Shown here: positions 7,533-14,587 of the stretch, piece after piece | How positions within the stretch are numbered: the stretch's first letter is position 1 | How the letters are laid out: each line of letters begins with the position of its first letter | Assembly: GCA_013297885.1 (NCBI GenBank) | Contig: JAAFIR010000028.1 | Location: 1 to 64,000 of the forward strand | Direction of reading: 5' to 3' | Origin: Leptospirales bacterium | GTDB lineage: Bacteria > Spirochaetota > Leptospiria > Leptospirales > Leptospiraceae | DNA length: 64,000 bases | The notes under the pieces: generated by a model | Databases searched by the model: none | What the model was told of the DNA's origin: nothing | What the model saw: the letters and a program-made list of their open reading frames with translations, nothing else | Translations under genes and position numbers: made by a program

Positions 7533-9605
7533 TTAATTGGTAAAAGATTTACCCAATTTTTCTAAATAAATTTTAGCAACTTGATCATTTGGATTAATTT
7601 GTAAGACTTTTTCAAAATAATTTTTTGAATCTTCATTGCTTTGGTTTAAAAAACTTTCAATTCCAAGTTCAAAATCTTTTTTAGTTTTGTTTTTAAGTTC
7701 AATTAAAGATTCATTTTCAAAATCAAAAATTTCATAAATAGTAGTATAAATTGTTTTACCTTTCATTTTAACCTTATCAATTAGTCGATATTGAAATTTA
7801 GATTTGTCAATCTTACCAAGAACTGTGTCAGAAATTATGATATTCAAATTATAAATCTTATTCATTCCTTCAATTCTAGAAGCTAAATTTACAGAATCTG
7901 CAATTACTGTTCCTTCCATTCTATCAGCAGCTCCAATAATTCCTAACATCAAATTTCCTGTATGAATTCCGGAACCAACTTGAATTGGAGAATAATTTCT
8001 ATTTTCTCTATGTTTATTGTACAAAACAATTTCTTTTTGCATTTCAATTGCAGCATTCACTCCATCTGCTGCTTGGTTTGGGAATAAGCCAAGTATTGCA
8101 TCCCCAATGTATTTATCAATAAAGCCGCTATTTTTTTGAATAATTGGATTCATTCTACTTAAATAAGAATTTAAAAAATTAAAATTTTCTTTTGGTGTAA
8201 GTTTTTCACTAAGTAAAGTAAACGATCTCATATCAGAAAATAAAATTGTCATTTCTTTTTGAACTTGGTCACCAAGTTTAATTTCCATAATAGAGTCTTT
8301 ATTTAAATAATTTAAAAATTCTATTGGCACAAATTTGCTATAAGCCTCATTTGTTTTACTTAGATCAGAAGATAAAACTTTTACAGATTTAAATGCATTT
8401 GAAAATAATTGGGATAAAATAAAGGATTGTGAAAATATAAAAATAAATACACCAAATGGAAGTAAATTATCAAAACCAGTTATATAAATTTCATTATTAT
8501 AAAGTAAATCGTTTATGATTGTCAAAACTATAAAAATTAAACCAATTAAAGCAGGAATTGCTTCTGAATTTTTTTCTCTAGCAGATAAAAACATGATTAC
8601 TAAAATATAAATTGAATTGATGCTCATTATTACTTGAAAAAAAATCAAAGTATTTGAAAAAAATATAGGTTTTGTTACTAAAACTAAAATTGAATGAGTT
8701 AGATAAAAAAATATAAAAACTTTTAAAATTATTTTATGAAAATTTTTAGCAAAAATAAAATAACTAAATAAAGTAAATGAGCCAGAAGTTAAAAATAAAG
8801 AGATATAATCAATTTTATATAAAAGATTCCAATTAAAATTTGGAAGTATAGATGTAATCCAAATATCTCCAACTAAAGTCATTCGAATTGCAATTAAAGA
8901 ACAAAATATTCCAAATACTAATGCAGTAATATCTTCTCTTCTAAGAAAAAATAATCCAAAATGATAAAAAGACATCACAACTAAACTACCTAATAAAAAA
9001 AACATATAAAATTTTGAATCAGAATTAAATTTATCTATTGCAGAAACATTTCCTAAATATATTGAATCAAATCGGAAACCTCCTTTTCTATGATAAAAAT
9101 TAGAAACATGAATTGTGATATAAACTTCTTCTGAAGAAATAACAAAACTTCCCATTTTTAAAATATAATTTGGTTCAGATTCTTCTTTGCTTGTTCCAAT
9201 TTTTCCATTTTCAGAAATTAGTTTTTCATTTACATAAAGTTTATACGATGTACCAAAATGTGGAATTCTTAGAATTAAAACTTCACCAATTTGTTCTTTA
9301 GAAAATTTTAATTTTAACAAATAAGTTCCAAACCCAAGACCACCCACTTTTTTTCCATCCTGTTCAAATTGGTTCCATGAAGAAGGAACTTTCATAAAAG
9401 AATTAAATTTGGAATATTCCGTTTGGATTTTGACTGGGTCTAGAAAATCATTCCAAATAAATTTCCATTCTCCATCTAATTTAATTTCTTTTGATTGGTT
9501 TAAATTTATTTCTGATAAATCAAAATTTGCAGATTTAATTTTTGAAGAATCTGATTTATGAATACAAGAACAAAAAAAGAATACAATAAGAAAAAAAAAC
9601 TTCAT
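7533..9605 (-). CDS. 7TM-receptor-like class III adenylate/guanylate cyclase with TPR tail, 690 aa
   Basis: An N-terminal signal (MKFFFLIVFFFCSC) is followed by an extracytoplasmic 7TMR-DISMED2-like beta domain (about 25-185, with LDGEWKF near the start). Seven or so transmembrane helices (about 195-400) come next, then a class III cyclase domain (about 440-610) and a TPR-like tail (SFLNQSNEDSKNYFEKVLQI). The metal Asp residues are visible in ILFSDMRSFT and YIGDAILG, and DKYIGD carries the Lys typical of cyclases. It should sense a periplasmic ligand and make cAMP or cGMP. The domain order is common in Leptospira, which has many such receptors. Confidence 0.88.
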   Translation of the reverse strand: MKFFFLIVFFFCSCIHKSDSSKIKSANFDLSEINLNQSKEIKLDGEWKFIWNDFLDPVKIQTEYSKFNSFMKVPSSWNQFEQDGKKVGGLGFGTYLLKLKFSKEQIGEVLILRIPHFGTSYKLYVNEKLISENGKIGTSKEESEPNYILKMGSFVISSEEVYITIHVSNFYHRKGGFRFDSIYLGNVSAIDKFNSDSKFYMFFLLGSLVVMSFYHFGLFFLRREDITALVFGIFCSLIAIRMTLVGDIWITSILPNFNWNLLYKIDYISLFLTSGSFTLFSYFIFAKNFHKIILKVFIFFYLTHSILVLVTKPIFFSNTLIFFQVIMSINSIYILVIMFLSAREKNSEAIPALIGLIFIVLTIINDLLYNNEIYITGFDNLLPFGVFIFIFSQSFILSQLFSNAFKSVKVLSSDLSKTNEAYSKFVPIEFLNYLNKDSIMEIKLGDQVQKEMTILFSDMRSFTLLSEKLTPKENFNFLNSYLSRMNPIIQKNSGFIDKYIGDAILGLFPNQAADGVNAAIEMQKEIVLYNKHRENRNYSPIQVGSGIHTGNLMLGIIGAADRMEGTVIADSVNLASRIEGMNKIYNLNIIISDTVLGKIDKSKFQYRLIDKVKMKGKTIYTTIYEIFDFENESLIELKNKTKKDFELGIESFLNQSNEDSKNYFEKVLQINPNDQVAKIYLEKLGKSFTN

Positions 9606-9705
9606 GAAAATTCATTTTTTTTATTCCTTTAATTTACTAAATTCATTTTTATAATTTTGATTTTTCTTGCAAAAAAATATTAAATTTTAAATTTATTTTA
9701 CGAAA

Positions 9706-9927
9706 GTTATAAATCAATTTATTACAATTAATCCAGAAATAAAGTTTGGTGAACCTGTAATTATAGGCAGCAGAATACCTGTAGAATTGATTTTAAAAAA
9801 ATTAGCAAACGTTGTAATTAAGGATCTTTTAAAATCTTATCCTAAAATTTCCAAAAAAGCAATTTATTCTTGTCTCATGTAGGCAGCTTCTATAATTAAA
9901 AACGATTCTATCCTTAGTGTTGCTTGA
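9706..9927 (+). pseudogene. DUF433 antitoxin remnant
   Basis: The plus frame reads VINQFITINPEIKFGEPVII, GSRIPVELILKKLANVVIKD and LLKSYPKISKKAIYSCLM, then TAG at 9880-9882, then AASIIKNDSI. This is the DUF433 VapB-type antitoxin pattern (ITINPEI-GxPVI-GTRIPVELIL). No good start codon is present, the conserved glycine turn near ANG is degraded, and the stop interrupts the last helix. It sits directly before a decayed DUF5615 toxin, the usual partner order. Confidence 0.7.
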
Positions 9928-9945
9928 ATCTTTTTGCAGATTAAA

Positions 9946-10163
9946 GTGTAGATTTTTTAATTACTGAAGCCATAGATTTTTTGTGAACTTGTGATTAGAT
10001 TTAAATAAGGAACAAAGGACTCGTTTTAATCAGATCAATTAGTGTCAGTTTAGAAATGAAAATCGAGATCGTTGAAGAATTTTTTTAAGAAAATTCTGTA
10101 AAAACAAAAAATAATTTTGTGGCAATTCGTAAAAACAACATCAGATTCAGAATTACAAAATAA
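9946..10163 (+). pseudogene. DUF5615 PIN-like toxin remnant
   Basis: Fragments in one neighbourhood resemble a DUF5615 toxin: VDFLITEAIDFL before a TGA, then NKGLVLIRSISVSLEMKIEI, a TAA, and ENSVKTKNNFVAIRKNNIRF followed by RITK. The C-terminal motif NNFVxIxxNxIRxR is characteristic of the family. The N-terminal DEN motif is missing and several stops are present, so it cannot make a toxin. Pairing with the preceding DUF433 remnant supports the call. Confidence 0.6.
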
Positions 10164-10204
10164 ATTTTAATTGAATAAGCCTAGAAACTGATAAATTTGG
10201 TTTT

Positions 10205-10666
10205 ATGAGTTTTGAAGAGAAATTAAAAGAGTTAAATTTAACATTACCAGACCCACCTAAAGCAATAGCTAGTTATATCCCAGCAAATAAGATAGGCAAT
10301 TTAATTTTTACTTCTGGTCAACTTCCTTTAAAAGATGGAAAACTAATTTCTATAGGTAGAGTAGGTGAAACTGTTACAATTGAACAAGCAAAACTTGCAA
10401 TGAAACAATCTTGTTTAAATGCTCTTTCAGCAACTAAAGCTTTAATAGAAGATTTAGATAAAATAAAATCTATAATAAAACTCACTGCTTTTGTATCTTC
10501 TTCAAATGAATTTTTTGAACAACATTTGGTTGCAAATGAAGCTAGTGAATTATTGTTTCAATTATTTGGTGAAAAAGGAAGGCATGCACGTTCAGCTGTT
10601 GGATTAAATGCTTTACCATTAAATGCATCAGTTGAGCTAGAAATGATTTTGGAAATAAATGATTAA
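10205..10666 (+). CDS. RidA/YjgF/YER057c family protein, 153 aa
   Basis: The whole protein matches the long RidA subfamily. It starts with a short helix, has IFTSGQLPLKDG early and ends with GRHARSAVGLNALPLNASVE, which contains the conserved Arg that binds a carboxylate in active members. RidA enzymes hydrolyse reactive enamine/imine intermediates released by PLP enzymes; this subfamily is less well characterised. It is cytosolic. The gene overlaps the next one by 8 bases, indicating an operon. Confidence 0.85.
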   Translation: MSFEEKLKELNLTLPDPPKAIASYIPANKIGNLIFTSGQLPLKDGKLISIGRVGETVTIEQAKLAMKQSCLNALSATKALIEDLDKIKSIIKLTAFVSSSNEFFEQHLVANEASELLFQLFGEKGRHARSAVGLNALPLNASVELEMILEIND

Positions 10667-11132
10667 TTTTTTAAATTACATTCCAATAATTTTAAAAGGT
10701 TGGTTTGTTGTATTTTTAAGAATTGTAAATTCTTTTTTACAATTTTATTTAGAAAAAAAAAATATTACAAAAATTTTATTTATTACAATTCTTATGCAGT
10801 TTGTTTTTGCTAGCAAAACTTGGTTTTATTATTCCATTCAATTGACAGAAATAAAAGAAATTATTTATGTAAGCTCAAAATCAAATTTATATTTTATATT
10901 TGGAAGTTTATTTTGTTTTATTTCTTGTTTTTTTGAAAATAAAAAATTAATTTTACTTAGTTTAGCAGTTCAAATTTTAGTTGGAATATTTTTTATATTT
11001 GGAGATACAAATCCAAATTTAGTTCATATCGATTTTTTATTAAAGTCAGATTATTTTAACTCAAATAGTTATTTAATTTATCCAGTATTATTAATCATTA
11101 ATTCAATTTTATTATTATTTTCATTTATTTGA
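10659..11132 (+). CDS. hypothetical membrane protein, 157 aa
   Basis: I do not recognise the family. The protein has an N-terminal amphipathic stretch and about four hydrophobic helices (LFITILMQFVFASK, LYFIFGSLFCFISCFF, LILLSLAVQILVGIFFIF and a C-terminal LLIINSILLLFSFI). It is probably an inner-membrane protein. Start and stop are consistent with translational coupling to the RidA gene, but nothing indicates its role. Confidence 0.6.
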   Translation: MINFLNYIPIILKGWFVVFLRIVNSFLQFYLEKKNITKILFITILMQFVFASKTWFYYSIQLTEIKEIIYVSSKSNLYFIFGSLFCFISCFFENKKLILLSLAVQILVGIFFIFGDTNPNLVHIDFLLKSDYFNSNSYLIYPVLLIINSILLLFSFI

Positions 11133-11153
11133 AAAAATAATCTAATTTAAAAT

Positions 11154-11280
11154 TTGGGCGATGTCAGTTTTAAAGGAAAAAACTAAATATCCTTTAAAAC
11201 TGACCCGAGCTACAAAATGCAATGGTCACAACTAATTCTAGTTGTGACTCCTAAAGGACATTTTGTATCTCTATCGCTAG
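11154..11280 (+). repeat. palindromic element, variant type (copy 3)
   Basis: It begins TTGGGCGATGTCAGTTTTAA and closes that arm with CCTTTAAAACTGAC. It then has CCGAGCTACAAAATG, a hairpin on GTCACAACTA/TAGTTGTGAC, and CATTTTGTATCTCTATCGCTAG split over two short blocks. The end blocks match the main family, but the inner CTACTTC/GAAACGCTACAATC pair is replaced by a CAAAATG/CATTTTG pair, as in the copy near 50.3 kb. Confidence 0.75.
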
Positions 11281-11338
11281 TATTTTCAAAATTTACAGTT
11301 ATTCAAAATACAATTGTTTAACGATAGTATTTTGAAAT

Positions 11339-11560
11339 CCTAGTGAAAGGGATTGTAGCGTTTCTTTAGACAGTGGGAAATTAGATAGCTTTGACAGCGG
11401 GTAGCTACCCTCTGTCCAGTGGGCTGCAGCCCACTGTCTAATAATTGCCAACTGTCTAAAGAAGTAGCGAAAAGCCCGTTTTTTTTTGAAGGCTAACTTT
11501 AAAAATTATATTTTAAATTTTGTTTCGTTAGAGAGAATTGCCTTCAAAAAAAATTCACCG
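11339..11560 (-). repeat. modular palindromic element, copy 4 (large)
   Basis: On the minus strand it reads GTGAATTTTTTTTGAAGGC, with a 60-base arm returning to GCCTTC. It continues AACGGGCTTTTCGCTACTTC, then a long hairpin region made of CAGTGGG/CCCACTG and GGTAGCTACC modules, and ends GAAACGCTACAATCCCTTTC plus ACTAG. The hairpin inside the second loop is closely similar to the one in the first loop of the copy near 33.7 kb. Confidence 0.8.
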
Positions 11561-11623
11561 AAATAATCTCTTTACAAAATTATTAAATCTAATTTTTTAA
11601 AAATAAGATTATACGGAGAAAAT

Positions 11624-12955
11624 ATGATTCCCAAAATTACAGGTATTGAAGCATTTAAAGGTGTATTTAAATTACAAAAAAATCCCCTAAAATATTTTAT
11701 GGAAGTTTATGATAAATTTGGAGATTCCATTCTAATGAAACTTCTAGGACAAGAATTTTTACTCATTCGCGACCCAGCACATGTAAAATACGTTCTTCAA
11801 GAAAATTCATCTAATTATACTAAAAGTATCATGTACAACGAATTACAGAAATTAGTTGGAAAAGGTTTGCTCACTTCTGAAGGTGCTGAGTGGAAAAAAA
11901 ATAGAAGAATAGCTCAGGCATCATTTAAAAAAAGTTCAGTGGAGGGTTTTAGTAAAATTTTCTATGAAGAAACTAAATCTGTTATTGATGAATGGAAAAA
12001 TAAAACAGAATTAGATTTATCCAAAGAATTTATGAGAATCACTTTTCGAATTGTTGGGAAAGCTTTATTCAGTACTTCTGTTGATGAAGACTCTCAAAAA
12101 ATTGATGATGCATTAAGTATTGCTCAAGTTAGAATTTTAGATAGAGCACAAGGACTTTTTAAGATGCCTTATTCATTACCTACTCCCAAAAACTTAAAAT
12201 TAAAAAAAGCAATTAATGATATTAACGAAGTAGTTGATAATATCATTAGAACAAGGATTGAATCCAAAGAAAGAAAACAAGATTTACTAGATGCTTTAAT
12301 TTATACAGAAGATGAAGAAACAAAAGAAAGACTTTCTCCAAAACAAATTCGTGATGAAGCAATTACATTTTTACTTGCTGGACACGAAACTACTTCAAAT
12401 GCTATGACTTGGTTTTTTTATTTAATGACTGAAAACAAAGGTCATTATAAAAGATTAGAAAATGAAATTAGAACTTCTGTTCCAAAGCTAGGAGAGATTG
12501 GAACTAAAGATTTATTGGAATTAAAATTAGCTGATATATTTTTAAAAGAGTCAATGAGAATTTATCCACCAGCCTGGATGATAGAAAGAGCAAGTATAAA
12601 AAAAGATAAAATTGGCGAAATAGATATTGAAGCTAAAACGATGGTTTCCATTTGTGTTTATGCAATTCATAGAAATCCTAAATATTGGACTGAAGTAGAA
12701 AAATTTATTCCTGAAAGATTTTTACCTGAGAATGAAAAAAATAGACCTCATTACGCATACATACCGTTTGGTGGTGGACCAAGAATCTGCATTGGACAAA
12801 ATTTTGCTTTTACTGAAAGTCTAATGATATTAGCAACTATTATTAGAGAATATACTTTTGAACTTACACCAAATCAAATTATTGAAAAAGAATCTTTGCT
12901 TACTCTTAGACCTAAATATGGAATGAGAATGAAGTTAATCAAAAATGAAAATTAA
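11624..12955 (+). CDS. cytochrome P450, 443 aa
   Basis: A complete P450: I-helix AGHETTS (about 252-258), K-helix ExxR as ESMR (about 309-312), and the heme-binding loop FGGGPRICIG with the thiolate Cys near residue 389. There is no membrane anchor, so it is a soluble class needing separate redox partners, none of which lie nearby. Overall sequence resembles the bacterial CYP102/CYP4-like fatty-acid hydroxylase group, but the substrate is not determinable. The ATG follows a GGAGAAAAT ribosome binding site. Its 3' end overlaps the pseudopilin gene by 11 bases. Confidence 0.93.
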   Translation: MIPKITGIEAFKGVFKLQKNPLKYFMEVYDKFGDSILMKLLGQEFLLIRDPAHVKYVLQENSSNYTKSIMYNELQKLVGKGLLTSEGAEWKKNRRIAQASFKKSSVEGFSKIFYEETKSVIDEWKNKTELDLSKEFMRITFRIVGKALFSTSVDEDSQKIDDALSIAQVRILDRAQGLFKMPYSLPTPKNLKLKKAINDINEVVDNIIRTRIESKERKQDLLDALIYTEDEETKERLSPKQIRDEAITFLLAGHETTSNAMTWFFYLMTENKGHYKRLENEIRTSVPKLGEIGTKDLLELKLADIFLKESMRIYPPAWMIERASIKKDKIGEIDIEAKTMVSICVYAIHRNPKYWTEVEKFIPERFLPENEKNRPHYAYIPFGGGPRICIGQNFAFTESLMILATIIREYTFELTPNQIIEKESLLTLRPKYGMRMKLIKNEN

Positions 12956-13502
12956 AAAATTAAGATCTGGTTTAACGCTAATTGAAATGACTGTTGTTGT
13001 TGCAATTGTGAGTATTTTACTAGTGATTGTTGGAACAAGTTTGTTAAGTTTTATTAGACCAAGCTCTACAACAATTGCTGATAAACTAAAAGCAGGATTA
13101 GTTTTTTCATATCGAACTGCACAAATTTCTAACTGTACTGTAATGTTTGAAATTGATATGGAAAACAATACTTACCAAGCGTTTAAAATTTTAAGAGATG
13201 AATCAGGAGTAAAAGAAAAAAAAATTTTAAAAGGAAAACTTCCAAATAATAATCGGGTTGTTGATATAACGGATATAAGAGGAATTAAATTTGAAAATAT
13301 AAAATTCAGAATTCCATTTACACATAATGGGGTTTCAGAAGATTATAATATTCATATTGGATCAGATTCCACTTCAATAAAAAAAACTGTTCTGCTTTAT
13401 AGATACAATGGAAAAGTATTTGTAAAAAATGGTGAAGCGAATAGAAAAATAACTGTTAACCAAGCAAAAGAAACAAGCGAGATAAAAGATGATAATGAAT
13501 AA
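12945..13502 (+). CDS. GspH-like pseudopilin, 185 aa
   Basis: It has a type IV prepilin-like N-terminus: short basic leader MKIKKLRSG, cleavage after Gly, then LTLIEMTVVVAIVSILLVIV with the conserved Glu at mature position 5. The C-terminal part is beta-rich and fits a minor pseudopilin of a type II secretion system. It assembles into the periplasmic pseudopilus after processing by a prepilin peptidase. It overlaps the P450 end and the following GspI-like gene by 14 bases; no other gsp gene is in the window. Confidence 0.75.
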   Translation: MKIKKLRSGLTLIEMTVVVAIVSILLVIVGTSLLSFIRPSSTTIADKLKAGLVFSYRTAQISNCTVMFEIDMENNTYQAFKILRDESGVKEKKILKGKLPNNNRVVDITDIRGIKFENIKFRIPFTHNGVSEDYNIHIGSDSTSIKKTVLLYRYNGKVFVKNGEANRKITVNQAKETSEIKDDNE

Positions 13503-14016
13503 AAAGAAAAAAAAAGGTTTTACTTTGATAGAAGTTTCTATTGCTTTAGCAATAGCAGGAGCTTCAATGATATATACATATCAGTTAATTGCTGAAGGTA
13601 TGAATATGCAAAGAAAATCTATTTTACTAACAAATGCAGTTTTACTGGCAAAAGTTAAAATGGCTCAAATTGATTCTTCACCAAAATTGGAAGATGCAAC
13701 TTCTAAAGGAGAAATTCCTGGATATACAGGTTATAGTTTTGAAACAAGTATAAAAGAAGAAGAAATGGATCTGCTAAAACTAGCAGAACAGGGGGGAGTA
13801 AAAAAAGATAAACAAAAAACAAATCCAGATGATTTACTTGGAACAAATCCAAATGCAAAAATGGATGAGTATATGAAAAAAAGAGGAAGAGCACAAGGAT
13901 CTAAAACTGCTGGTATCATCAAAGTTTATAGAATCAAAGTTAAGATTATTTATCCTGATGGTGCTAGTGAAAAAGAGTACATTGCTGAAACTATTAAATC
14001 AACTCAATACAATTAA
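13489..14016 (+). CDS. GspI/PilV-like pseudopilin, 175 aa
   Basis: The N-terminus MIMNKKKKKGFTLIEVSIAL is a classic prepilin leader, with Phe1 and Glu5 after the Gly cleavage site. The following segment (AIAGASMIYTYQLIAEGMNMQ, then LLTNAVLLAKVKMAQID) matches the GspI minor pseudopilin. A lysine-rich linker of about 60 residues is longer than usual. It should partner with the preceding GspH-like protein at the pseudopilus tip. The stop codon TAA overlaps the likely start of the next gene. Confidence 0.75.
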   Translation: MIMNKKKKKGFTLIEVSIALAIAGASMIYTYQLIAEGMNMQRKSILLTNAVLLAKVKMAQIDSSPKLEDATSKGEIPGYTGYSFETSIKEEEMDLLKLAEQGGVKKDKQKTNPDDLLGTNPNAKMDEYMKKRGRAQGSKTAGIIKVYRIKVKIIYPDGASEKEYIAETIKSTQYN

Positions 14017-14587
14017 GTTTTTAATTTTTTTTACTTCATCTCTGCTTTTTAGTTTTGATAAAATAGAGGGTGATAAAATAATAAACGGTTTTGAACCACC
14101 TAAAGAATATTGGGAAGTGGATGGTGGAAGTTGTGGAGAATCAGTTTTACAAATTATTTTTCAACATTTTGATAAAAATTATTCTCAAGCTGAAATAAAT
14201 AAATTAGCAGGTGATCCCAAAAGAGGAATTTATTCAAATGAAGTTTTGGATTTATTAAAAAAATTAAAAATTCCAAATAAAAATATTTCTGAAAGAACAA
14301 TTGAACCAAAAAAAATTTTAGAAGAAAAAATAATTAATACATTAAAAAAAAATCACCCCATTTTTTTTGGTGTAAAAATTTATCCTGACGAGTCACCAAA
14401 ATGGGCTGTTGATCATTTTATTTTATTAATTGGATATAATGAAATAAGAAATGAATTAATTTATAACTCATTTAATGAAAGAAAAAGAATTAATATTTCA
14501 AAATTATTAAATAAAAAAAAAGGTTATTCATTGATAAGCAAACATAATTATATTTTTGCTATTGAATTTCTGACTTTAACAAATTAA
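14012..14587 (+). CDS. exported C39-like (papain-fold) cysteine peptidase, about 191 aa
   Basis: The catalytic set of the C39/papain-like fold is visible: the Cys in GGSCGESVLQ, the His in AVDHFILLIGYN, and the Asn in IYNSFNE. The likely N-terminus is the signal peptide KFLIFFTSSLLFSF starting at an ATT at 14012 that overlaps the GspI stop (ATTAA). Upstream in-frame ATG (13958) and TTG (13982) starts are possible but would overlap GspI by 35-59 bases and lengthen the n-region. It probably acts in the periplasm or is secreted. Its 3' end overlaps the convergent reductase gene by 29 bases. Confidence 0.6.
   Translation: MKFLIFFTSSLLFSFDKIEGDKIINGFEPPKEYWEVDGGSCGESVLQIIFQHFDKNYSQAEINKLAGDPKRGIYSNEVLDLLKKLKIPNKNISERTIEPKKILEEKIINTLKKNHPIFFGVKIYPDESPKWAVDHFILLIGYNEIRNELIYNSFNERKRINISKLLNKKKGYSLISKHNYIFAIEFLTLTN

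Noticed and set aside
11484-11545. Integron attC site suggested by GGCTAAC and CGTTAG arms
   Set aside because: The arms are part of the first-loop hairpin of element copy 4; the attC box spacing is wrong, no integrase is present and no gene cassette follows.
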